Positions 45,356 through 52,510 of a stretch of 52,510 nt of DNA are shown piece after piece (the first letter of the stretch is position 1; the number at the start of each line of letters is the position of its first letter). The notes under the pieces are model-generated. The model did no database searches. It was not told the DNA's origin and saw nothing but the letters and a program-made list of their open reading frames with translations. Source of the stretch: Phaeodactylibacter xiamenensis (GTDB taxonomy: Bacteria > Bacteroidota > Bacteroidia > Chitinophagales > Saprospiraceae); NCBI RefSeq assembly GCF_000759025.1, contig NZ_JPOS01000054.1:1-52510 (forward strand), read 5' to 3'. The position numbers and the translations under genes were made by a program.

Positions 45356-45598
45356 ATGAAGTATATCTTTCTAATTCCAGCATTCGCTCTGCTGTTGATA
45401 AGCGCTACCTGCAACCGCAACGGTGCTGTGACCGATGATTGTGTTGACTCTTCTAAGATCGACAAGGCAGCGGCCTGCATCGAAATCTATCAGCCCGTCT
45501 GTGGCTGTGACGGCAAAACCTACTCGAACTCCTGCTACGCCGAAAATTATGGCGGCGTCGCCTACTGGGAAGAAGGGGCTTGTGAGGACAGAGAGTAG
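45356..45598 (+). CDS. Small exported Kazal-domain protein
   Basis: The 80-residue protein has an N-terminal signal (MKYIFLIPAFALLLISATC; possibly a lipoprotein, though the -1 residue is Thr) and one Kazal-type domain. The domain core is IYQPVCGCDGKTYSNSCYAEN followed by GGVAYWEEGAC, with the family cysteines and the conserved tyrosine. Kazal domains inhibit serine proteases; in Bacteroidota such small exported proteins may protect the cell surface from host or neighbour proteases, which is inference. It stands alone between the nhaA remnant and a 44-bp tandem repeat. Confidence 0.85.
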   Translation: MKYIFLIPAFALLLISATCNRNGAVTDDCVDSSKIDKAAACIEIYQPVCGCDGKTYSNSCYAENYGGVAYWEEGACEDRE

Positions 45599-45616
45599 GC
45601 ATTGCTGTTTTCTCCC

Positions 45617-45834
45617 GGAAAAGCTGGAGCAGAGCGGGAAGCTCTACCCCAGCAGCCACTGGAAAAGCTGGAGCAGAGCGGGAAGCTCTACCCCAGCAGC
45701 CATTGGATAAGCTGGAGCAGAGCGGGAAGCTCTACCCCAGCAGCCATTGGATAAGCTGGAGCAGAGCGGGAAGCTCTACCCCAGCAGCCACTGGAAAAGC
45801 TGGAGCAGAGGCGGGAAGCTCTACCCCAGCAGCA
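45617..45834. repeat. 44-bp palindromic tandem repeat, five copies
   Basis: Copies begin at 45617, 45661, 45705, 45749 and 45793. The unit begins ggaaaagctggagcagagcg and continues ggaagctctaccccagcagccact. Copies differ only at an a/t in position 4 and c/t near the end, plus one extra g in copy 5. Each unit has two nested stems: GCTGG/CCAGC outside and AGAGC/GCTCT inside. The array starts 19 bp after the Kazal gene, with no coding frame. Confidence 0.92.
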
Positions 45835-45898
45835 TAGCGCTTAAATGTGGTATGGTTTTCTGTTTTGTGTAGTTTGTTGTACACACGCTGTTTTCCGC

Positions 45899-45971
45899 TT
45901 ATCCCAGCTTTTGGATATGGGCTTCCAGTTCCTGCCGTTTGGTTTGGCTGACCGGAAGTTCTTTTAAGGGT
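45899..45971 (-). pseudogene. Possible C-terminal scrap of a dihydrodipicolinate-synthase-family gene
   Basis: On the minus strand a 23-codon stretch reads PLKELPVSQTKRQELEAHIQ then KLG and a stop. This resembles the extreme C-terminus of DapA/N-acetylneuraminate-lyase-type aldolases (a proline-leucine lead, a helix of charged residues, a final LG). An in-frame stop lies directly upstream. The segment is too short for certainty. Confidence 0.25.
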
Positions 45972-46051
45972 TACGTCGGCTATATTCTGCGATTTTTATA
46001 CTATTTTACAGCATTATGGAATTGGTTTATGGATAATTCCATCGTTTTTCA

Positions 46052-46081
46052 ACTATTCAGCAAGCAAGCGTACTGAATAGT
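46052..46081 (+). promoter_or_regulatory. Inverted repeat just upstream of the hybrid two-component regulator
   Basis: ACTATTCAG (46052-46060) and CTGAATAGT (46073-46081) are exact inverted 9-bp arms with 12 bp between. The second arm ends 17 bp before the ATG at 46099. It could be an autoregulatory operator for the AraC-type output domain or a leader hairpin. Confidence 0.4.
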
Positions 46082-46098
46082 CGTATTTGTTTTTCGCC

Positions 46099-49000
46099 AT
46101 GTCAATACTGCTGCGCTTTATACCCGTCATTGCAATAATTGTCTTTACGGTCCCCGGGACTGCTCAGACGCCTAACTATATTCACTTCACTCCCGAACTG
46201 GGGCTTCCATCAAGGCAGGTGTACAGCACTATGAGAGACTCGGTAGGGTATGTTTGGGTCTGTACCAATAGGGGGCTGGCTAAATTTGATGGTTACAGCT
46301 TTTCTGTTTTTAATCTTGAGCACAATCTTCCAAGTCTTGATATATGGGGGACATTTCAGGATGAAGAAGGTAAGATCTGGTTGTCCACTTTTAATGAAGT
46401 CATCTATTTTAAAGATGGGCAATTTCACAAATGCACCAGGGATAGCTCAGCGCAATTTTTCATCTACCGCTACTATGAAAGAGAAGGGGATGGAGTTTAT
46501 TTTACCACAGATCAGGATACAGGCAACCTATATGAGGTCGTACATGACACCGTTAGGCAAATCCACTCTTTTGATAACGAAAAGGTAATTGGCATAGGCA
46601 GTGCTAACGAACGACAAACTTACTTTGCAACGGCTGATGATGGTATCAAACTTTATAAAAAGGTGCTTGATTCGTTGGCGCTGGAACTTGAGCTAAAAAG
46701 CCAGAACGATTTTATAAAACGCGCGGTATGGTTTGCTTCTAAGTGGTGCTTCTTTACACAAGATAGTCTCTATACATACGACCTTATGAAGATAAGGTCT
46801 GTCAGTTTTTCCGATTTGCTGGATCAGGATTTGGTGCTGAACAGAGTGATTGTAGTAAGTGAGGATAAGTTGGGGCTGTTAACTTCTAAAGGCACTTTTA
46901 TAGTGGACAGGAATTTAAAGCGGGTTCCCGGGATGGCCTTTCTAAGTACGCTCGATTTAAATATAATTAAAGAAGACCGAAATCGAAATATTTGGATATC
47001 TACAATTAATGGGCTGTATCTGCTCACTCCAAGAAATATAGGTAGCGCCCAAATCTATCTCCCAAAAACTTTATCACCGAATAGCTGCACGAAGTTAGCT
47101 TTTGATCTTGACCATCGAATCTGGATAGGCGCAAAGTCTGGCGAGTTGTTTGTCCTTGATAAAGACAAATTTGTGTCATGTTTTGATGTTCAGGATCATT
47201 TTGGAGGGGGTAACATTCGAACGATACATTTTATCTCCAATCGTCGTATGTTAATAGCTGGCGATTTCGGGTTTGCGGTGTTGTCTAACAGGGCTTTAAA
47301 TGGAAACAGCTGGCAAGCTGAGCACTTTTTTCCTGGAAACTATAAGCACATTTCGCAAAGCCATTCGGGCAAAATTTTCGTTTCAGCAGCCGAGGGAGTA
47401 TTTACGTTCGATAAACGCCACAATACGCTTGACACCATCCACAAAGGTAGAGTGTACGCTACGGTCTTTGATGACGAAAATGAGGTGCTTGCCATGGGTA
47501 GAAATGATGGCTTATTTCTTAAATATGAAGAGGGCATAGACAATGAGCCAACAATTTACAAAGCATTAGACAAACCGGTCAGGGATATCCACTTAGATGA
47601 TTCCGGAAGACTTTGGGTAGCTACTAACGGGCATGGCTTATTCGTGTTGGATAAAAACCTAAGACAAAGGGTAATTTTGGAGAACAAGATTGTAAAATCT
47701 ATTGCTGAAGATGGGAATGGCAACTTATGGGCCGTCACTCCTGATGGGCTTATCAAATGTAGCTTAGCGGGAGAAGCGCCTGACCAATTGACTTGGCAGT
47801 TTATCAATCTTAAACAATATACTGCTGCTCATGAGCTTAATGACTTATCTCTGGTCAATGAAACTATCATTCTGGCCGCTGGCAAAGGATTAAAAATATT
47901 CAATGCGGATTCTTTGCTTACAAAACGTGAACAACCAAATTTGATTATCTCAAAAGTTGCTGTGAATGGTCGGACATTGGCGCTTAAACCGAGTTATGAA
48001 CTAAACCATCATCAGAATAAGATTCAGATACATTATGTAGGTCTTTCTTATCAGAGCCTGGGAGAAATAAAATACCAAACTAAGCTGGAGGGGCAGGGGA
48101 TTCAACAGGGTTGGGAAGAGACTAAGGTGCGCTATAAGGAGTTCGTCAGCCTACAGCCCGGCACCTATACGTTCCGGATAAGAGCAGCCGATAGCGCAAT
48201 GAATACTCCTCTGGAGGAAAAAATAACTTTTAAGATTTTGCCGCCCTGGTATGGGCAGCTTTGGGCTAAAGTAATGGGGGCAATATTAATTATTAGCCTT
48301 TTGATATTAGGTTTCAATGCTGCAATGGCTCAGAAAACCAAGCAAATAGAATACAAAAACCTAAAAGAACTTGATATCATCAAAAGTAGGCTCTACACCT
48401 ATTTTACGCATGAATTCCAATCTCCCCTGAGTATTATAAAAGGAATATCAGAGGAGTTGCTCTTTAAACCAAATAGTGACACTGCTGATGGTATTGCGCT
48501 CATCAATCGGAATGCTGACCACTTGAGTAGATTGGTGAAACAGTTGCTTGATTTGAGGAGATTGGAGGTGGCGGAAATCAAGACAACCTATGTCTATGGT
48601 GATGTGGTGTCTTATTTGCGCTATTTGGTAGATTCGTTTCAGCCTTTGGCATTGAACAAACAAATCACTTTGCAATTGATAGCGCCAGGAGATGGCGTGT
48701 CGATGCACTATGATCCCGAAAAGTTAAACCTAATTATTAGGAATCTGATTTCCAACGCCATTAAATTTACTCCTCCCGGTGGTAAGGTTGAGGTTGAGGT
48801 AGAACAGGAAGGGCAATATTTTAAAATTCAGATAAAAGATAATGGGATTGGTATTGAAAAAGAAGCGCTTTCGAAAATTTTCGGCTTTTTTCAACAACCA
48901 GATCAGCGGGGTATTGCTCAAATGCCTGGTTATGGCATTGGCTTAAGCCTGGTAAGGGAGCTTGTCAGGCTACTCAGAGGTACTGTAATGATAGAAAGTA

Positions 49001-49902
49001 AAGCGGGCGAAGGGACTAACTTTATACTGCGATTTCCTATTGATGAAAGAAGGAGCTCTCCATCTTCCTTGCAGACAAGGCCTGAAAAGAGCTCGTTAAC
49101 TTCCAAGGTCAAAGGCGCTCAACCTACCCTTTTAATTGTAGAGGATAATCAGGATGTATTGCAGTTTCTGAATATGGTCCTTCAAGCCGATTACCACATC
49201 ATTCAGGCTACCAATGGGCTTGAAGGTTTGGAGACAGCCCTTTCATTTATTCCGGAAATAGTAATCAGCGATGTTTTAATGCCGGAAAAAGATGGTTTTT
49301 GGCTGTGCAGCCAATTAAAGAAGAACACAGCAACTGAGCATATTCCGATCATTTTACTTACCGGGCTTGATGAGGAATCCAAAACCTATGGCTGGAAAAG
49401 CGGAGCAGATGCCTTCATTACCAAGCCCTTTCTTCCTACCGAACTAAAAGCTAAGATAGGGCAGCTCCTCCTCACACAGGCCCGATTGCGTGAGAAGTAC
49501 CGCAGAGAAGGTTATGTCGAAGAACTCTTACAAAGGCTCCATTCAGAAGCGCTTTCATCAGCCAAGTCTGATGAAGCTTTTTTGGTCAACACGATGAAAA
49601 TAATAGTTGCCAATTTATCTGATGCTCAATTTGATGTAGAACAACTAGCCAGGGAACTGAATCTGAGTCGTTCTCAGTTGTTTCGAAAATTCAACAACCT
49701 GCTTCAACAGCCTCCGAAAACTTTTATTTTATCCATTCGGCTCACCACTGCAAAAAAAATGCTACTGGAAACCGGGAAATCCATCAAAGAGATTGCCTAC
49801 GAAACGGGCTTTTCGAGCCCTAACTTTTTTGCGAGGCAATTCAAGAAAACTTTTGGGAAAAGCCCATCAGAGTTTAGAAAGTCAGGAGGAAAAAATCTCT
49901 AA
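46099..49902 (+). CDS. Hybrid two-component system regulator (sensor propeller, histidine kinase, receiver, AraC output)
   Basis: The ATG at 46099 gives 1267 residues and a clean signal peptide (ending GTAQ). An upstream TTG is less likely. Order of domains: a periplasmic two-component-regulator propeller of YxRF-like blades (~25-640; for example GYVWVCTNRGLAKFDGYSF), a Y_Y_Y Ig-like domain (~645-715), a membrane helix (~725-744), HisKA with the phospho-acceptor H771 (YFTHEFQSPLS), HATPase_c (~870-980; NLISNAIKFTPPGG and DNGIGI), a receiver domain (~1010-1125) with phospho-acceptor aspartate near 1058 (VISDVLMPEKDG), and an AraC helix-turn-helix (~1165-1267). In Bacteroidota this design senses an external ligand, often a glycan, and controls the neighbouring locus. 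Here the next gene is a giant FG-GAP protein, not SusC/SusD. The gene is more AT-rich than most neighbours. Confidence 0.95.
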   Translation: MSILLRFIPVIAIIVFTVPGTAQTPNYIHFTPELGLPSRQVYSTMRDSVGYVWVCTNRGLAKFDGYSFSVFNLEHNLPSLDIWGTFQDEEGKIWLSTFNEVIYFKDGQFHKCTRDSSAQFFIYRYYEREGDGVYFTTDQDTGNLYEVVHDTVRQIHSFDNEKVIGIGSANERQTYFATADDGIKLYKKVLDSLALELELKSQNDFIKRAVWFASKWCFFTQDSLYTYDLMKIRSVSFSDLLDQDLVLNRVIVVSEDKLGLLTSKGTFIVDRNLKRVPGMAFLSTLDLNIIKEDRNRNIWISTINGLYLLTPRNIGSAQIYLPKTLSPNSCTKLAFDLDHRIWIGAKSGELFVLDKDKFVSCFDVQDHFGGGNIRTIHFISNRRMLIAGDFGFAVLSNRALNGNSWQAEHFFPGNYKHISQSHSGKIFVSAAEGVFTFDKRHNTLDTIHKGRVYATVFDDENEVLAMGRNDGLFLKYEEGIDNEPTIYKALDKPVRDIHLDDSGRLWVATNGHGLFVLDKNLRQRVILENKIVKSIAEDGNGNLWAVTPDGLIKCSLAGEAPDQLTWQFINLKQYTAAHELNDLSLVNETIILAAGKGLKIFNADSLLTKREQPNLIISKVAVNGRTLALKPSYELNHHQNKIQIHYVGLSYQSLGEIKYQTKLEGQGIQQGWEETKVRYKEFVSLQPGTYTFRIRAADSAMNTPLEEKITFKILPPWYGQLWAKVMGAILIISLLILGFNAAMAQKTKQIEYKNLKELDIIKSRLYTYFTHEFQSPLSIIKGISEELLFKPNSDTADGIALINRNADHLSRLVKQLLDLRRLEVAEIKTTYVYGDVVSYLRYLVDSFQPLALNKQITLQLIAPGDGVSMHYDPEKLNLIIRNLISNAIKFTPPGGKVEVEVEQEGQYFKIQIKDNGIGIEKEALSKIFGFFQQPDQRGIAQMPGYGIGLSLVRELVRLLRGTVMIESKAGEGTNFILRFPIDERRSSPSSLQTRPEKSSLTSKVKGAQPTLLIVEDNQDVLQFLNMVLQADYHIIQATNGLEGLETALSFIPEIVISDVLMPEKDGFWLCSQLKKNTATEHIPIILLTGLDEESKTYGWKSGADAFITKPFLPTELKAKIGQLLLTQARLREKYRREGYVEELLQRLHSEALSSAKSDEAFLVNTMKIIVANLSDAQFDVEQLARELNLSRSQLFRKFNNLLQQPPKTFILSIRLTTAKKMLLETGKSIKEIAYETGFSSPNFFARQFKKTFGKSPSEFRKSGGKNL

Positions 49903-50219
49903 ATAGCAAATACGGTTTGCAAACTGCGGCATCCTCACCGGGAAGATGCCGGAGCACAGCACACCCCGGGCCTAAGGGCAGGGACAAGCCCGCAGAATCG
50001 AAAATATGGGATTTTACCCAGTTTCCCTTCCTCTAAGCACGCTGTTATTTGTTACCTAATATTCTGATCTCCAATATTTTAATCCTGTTGGGACAATAAT
50101 GCTACTCTTTGGGATTATCGTGCAATTCCAAGATGCTGGTATTGGTGTAAATTTGAAAAAATCCTACTTCTATTATTCCATTTTAACGTTAATCTTAATC
50201 TTAAAAGCTTTTAACCCTC
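49903..50219. other. 317-bp region between the hybrid regulator and the second FG-GAP protein gene
   Basis: No gene is seen. A hairpin lies at 49927-49951. The second half is AT-rich and probably holds the promoter of the following gene. A plus-strand frame at 50099-50329 overlaps the real start of that gene in another frame and is not supported. Confidence 0.5.
49927..49951 (+). terminator. Hairpin after the hybrid regulator gene
   Basis: CGGCATC / GATGCCG (7-bp perfect stem, 11-nt loop) lies 24 bp past the stop codon. There is no T tract, so a terminator role is tentative. Confidence 0.35.
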
Positions 50220-52510
50220 ATGAAAAAAGGACACCTAAGCCTGTTGTTTTCCCCTTTTCTGTTTTTGTTGATGATTGGTTGGTCTTCGGTGGTGCCGGAG
50301 TCAACTGCCAGCCTGACTTTGAGCCCTGACCGGTCTTTACGGTCCTCTGATAGCAGCCTTCCTGTTACCTGCTCCGATGGTATTCAGAATGGGGATGAAA
50401 CGGGAGTCGATTGTGGCGGAAGCAACTGCCCGCCTTGTGCTTTTTCGTGTAGCGCCCCTGGCTTTACTCCCAATACAATCATTACCCGTGCGAATGGCCC
50501 TGAATCCATTTATGGCACGGATTTGGACGGTGATGGCGACGCGGATGTATTATCAGCCTCTTCGGCTGATGATAAGATAGCGTGGTACGAAAATGACGGC
50601 AGTGGCAATTTTGGCGCCCAGCAGGTCATTACAACATTAGCGGATGGTGCCAGGTCCGTATACGCCATGGATTTGGACGGTGATGGCGACGCGGATGTAT
50701 TATCGGCCTCTTTTGTTGATGATAAGATAGCGTGGTACGAGAATCACGGCAGTGGCAATTTTGGCTCCCAGCAAATCATTGCGACATCAGCGGATGGTGC
50801 CAGGTCCGTATACGCCATGGATTTGGACGGTGATGGCGACGCGGATGTATTATCGGCCTCTTCGTATGATGATAAGATAGCGTGGTACGAGAATGACGGC
50901 AGCGGCAATTTTGGTGCGCAGCAGGTCATAACGACATCAGCGGATTTTGCCAGTTCCGTATACGCCATGGATTTGGACGGTGATGGCGACGCGGATGTAT
51001 TATCGGCCTCAAGAAATGATGATAAGATAGCGTGGTACGAGAATGACGGCAGCGGCAATTTTGGTGCGCAGCAGGTCATAACGACATCAGCGGATGGTGC
51101 CTATTCGGTATACGCCATGGATTTGGACGGTGATGGCGACGCGGATGTATTATCGGCCTCAGGAAATGATGATAAGATAGCGTGGTACGAGAATGACGGC
51201 AGCGGCAATTTTGGTGCGCAGCAGGTCATAACGACATCAGCGGATGGTGCCTATTCGGTATACGCCATGGATTTGGACGGTGATGGCGACGCGGATGTAT
51301 TATCGGCCTCAGGAAATGATGATAAGATAGCGTGGTACGAGAATGACGGCAGCGGCAATTTTGGTGCGCAGCAGGTCATAACGACATCAGCGGATGATGC
51401 CAGTTCCGTATACGCCATGGATTTGGACGGTGATGGCGACGCGGATGTATTATCGGCCTCAAGAAATGATGATAAGATAGCGTGGTACGAGAATGACGGC
51501 AGCGGCAATTTTGGTGCCCAGCAAATCATATCGATTTCAGCGAATGCTGCCAAATCAGTATACGCCACGGATTTGGATGGCGATGGCGATGCTGAGGTTT
51601 TATCGGCTTCTGAATTTGATGATAAGATAGCGTGGTACGAGAATGACGGCAGCGGCAATTTTGGCGCGCAGCAATTGATAACGGTGGATGCTGGTTATAG
51701 TGTGGTATACGCCGCGGATTTGGATGGCGATGGCGATTCGGACGTTTTATCGGCTTCAAGGTTTTCAAACAATATAGTGTGGTACAAGAATAATGGTAGT
51801 GGGAATTTTAGCGTCCAGCTCGTTACTACGGCTGCAGCTAATGAATCGACTATATACGCTGCGGATTTGGATGGCGACGGCGATTCGGACGTTTTATCGG
51901 CGTCAGAGGCAAGTGATAATGATAAGGTAGTATGGTATGAGAACGACGGCAGCGGCAATTTTAGCGGGCAGCAAATCATCACTACCCTAGTGGATCATGC
52001 AAGTTTTGTATACGCTATGGATTTGGATGGGGATGGTGATGCGGATGTATTATCGGCCTCTTTGTTTGATGATAAGATAGCGTGGTATGAGAATGACGGC
52101 AGCGGCAATTTTGGTGCGCAGCAGGTCATAACGACATCAGCGAATGGTGCCATTTCCGTATACGCCATGGATTTGGACGGTGATGGCGACGCGGATGTAT
52201 TATCGGCCTCTGAATTTGATGATAAGATAGCGTGGTACGAGAATGACGGCAGCGGCAATTTTGGTGCGCAGCAAGTCATAACGACATCAGCGAATGGTGC
52301 CATTTCCGTATACGCCATGGATTTGGACGGTGATGGCGACGCGGATGTATTATCGGCCTCATCTCTTGATAATAAGATAGCGTGGTACGAGAATGACGGC
52401 AGCGGCAATTTTGGCGCGCAGCAGGTCATAACGACATCAGCGGAAGGTGCCAGGTCCGTATACGCCATGGATTTGGACGGTGATGGCGACGCGGATGTAT
52501 TATCGGCCTC
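50220..52510 (+). CDS. FG-GAP/VCBS repeat protein, 3' truncated by the window edge
   Basis: The ATG at 50220 opens a frame with no stop to the end of the window (763 codons). Residues ~1-30 form a signal peptide (MKKGHLSLLFSPFLFLLMIG start). Residues ~55-75 carry CSDGIQNGDETGVDCGGSNC, a short Cys-rich motif common in exported Bacteroidota proteins. Then come 14 FG-GAP/VCBS repeats (the last partial), with Ca-loop-like DLDGDGDADVLSAS followed by DDKIAWYENDGSGNFGAQQ. DLDGDGD sites recur at 50521, 50671, 50821, 50971, 51121, 51271, 51421, 51571, 51718, 51865, 52021, 52171, 52321 and 52471, mostly every 150 bp. It resembles the N-terminal part of the 5518-residue protein and follows the hybrid regulator, which may control it. 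The C-terminal domains are outside the window. Confidence 0.92.
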   Translation, partial: MKKGHLSLLFSPFLFLLMIGWSSVVPESTASLTLSPDRSLRSSDSSLPVTCSDGIQNGDETGVDCGGSNCPPCAFSCSAPGFTPNTIITRANGPESIYGTDLDGDGDADVLSASSADDKIAWYENDGSGNFGAQQVITTLADGARSVYAMDLDGDGDADVLSASFVDDKIAWYENHGSGNFGSQQIIATSADGARSVYAMDLDGDGDADVLSASSYDDKIAWYENDGSGNFGAQQVITTSADFASSVYAMDLDGDGDADVLSASRNDDKIAWYENDGSGNFGAQQVITTSADGAYSVYAMDLDGDGDADVLSASGNDDKIAWYENDGSGNFGAQQVITTSADGAYSVYAMDLDGDGDADVLSASGNDDKIAWYENDGSGNFGAQQVITTSADDASSVYAMDLDGDGDADVLSASRNDDKIAWYENDGSGNFGAQQIISISANAAKSVYATDLDGDGDAEVLSASEFDDKIAWYENDGSGNFGAQQLITVDAGYSVVYAADLDGDGDSDVLSASRFSNNIVWYKNNGSGNFSVQLVTTAAANESTIYAADLDGDGDSDVLSASEASDNDKVVWYENDGSGNFSGQQIITTLVDHASFVYAMDLDGDGDADVLSASLFDDKIAWYENDGSGNFGAQQVITTSANGAISVYAMDLDGDGDADVLSASEFDDKIAWYENDGSGNFGAQQVITTSANGAISVYAMDLDGDGDADVLSASSLDNKIAWYENDGSGNFGAQQVITTSAEGARSVYAMDLDGDGDADVLSA
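50521..52510 (+). repeat. 150-bp near-identical FG-GAP coding repeats
   Basis: The period is 150 bp, with 147-, 147- and 156-bp steps around 51571-52021, all in frame. Most units share long identical stretches (for example gatggcgacgcggatgtatt and gataagatagcgtggtacga). The units at 51718 and 51865 are the most divergent. The units starting at 51121 and 51271 are identical over nearly their whole length. Confidence 0.9.

Noticed and set aside
45617-45834. CRISPR array or spacer-repeat array
   Set aside because: The 44-bp units are contiguous, with no unique spacers.
50744-52468. Minus-strand open frames rich in Ser/Pro
   Set aside because: They are antisense of the FG-GAP repeats, which form a continuous plus-strand frame with a signal peptide.

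Overview
The window looks like a chromosome segment from a gliding, type IX secretion (T9SS) member of the Bacteroidota. A Saprospiraceae/Lewinella-like lineage is my best guess, but this is inference. The reasons are: T9SS C-terminal sorting domains (FPNP motif) on two secreted proteins; a gldA/gldF/gldG ABC transporter cluster; a hybrid two-component regulator; very large surface proteins built from FG-GAP/VCBS and HYR-type repeats; and A-rich leaders without strong Shine-Dalgarno sites.

Layout. 0-1 kb: the tail of a T9SS cargo protein with a terminator, then a deletion scar that joins a Crp/Fnr-like 5' end to a DinB-like 3' end. 1.9-18.5 kb: one 5518-residue secreted repeat protein made of 7 FG-GAP repeats, 3 Ig-like repeats, 55 HYR-type repeats (one split by a glycine-rich domain) and a T9SS sorting domain. 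18.7-22.6 kb: an AraC regulator, an extended SDR, an AT-rich VOC protein, and a membrane-anchored metallo-beta-lactamase-fold hydrolase on the minus strand. 22.9-26.2 kb: a di-haem cytochrome c plus a two-subunit molybdenum hydroxylase of the isoquinoline 1-oxidoreductase type. 26.3-29.4 kb: ruvB, a GNAT acetyltransferase and a zinc phospholipase C/S1-P1-fold enzyme. 29.4-36.5 kb (minus): a lipoprotein, gldA, an unknown secreted protein, gldF, gldG and a DUF4340 protein, tightly packed from gldA onward.

36.66-39.58 kb: eight tandem copies of a ~220-bp folded palindromic element with a period of ~306-311 bp. An intact IS200-type Y1 transposase gene sits exactly in place of one inter-unit spacer. 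This is the least ordinary locus in the window. 39.7-43.9 kb (minus): purB, an ArsR-type regulator with a near-perfect palindrome between the two genes, and a TonB-dependent receptor. 44.0-46.0 kb: a decayed patch holding the C-terminal remnant of an FAD oxidoreductase, an intact lipoprotein-like gene, an nhaA remnant with its core deleted, a small Kazal-domain protein and a 5-copy 44-bp palindromic tandem repeat. 46.1-52.5 kb: a one-piece hybrid two-component regulator, then a second FG-GAP repeat protein of at least 763 codons that runs off the window.

How the parts fit: the Gld genes and the sorting domains belong to the gliding/T9SS surface programme, and the two giant repeat proteins are plausible cargo or adhesins of it. 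Near-identical internal repeats in both proteins point to recent expansion. The accessory patches (0.5-1 kb, 36.6-39.6 kb, 44-46 kb) record deletion and transposition.
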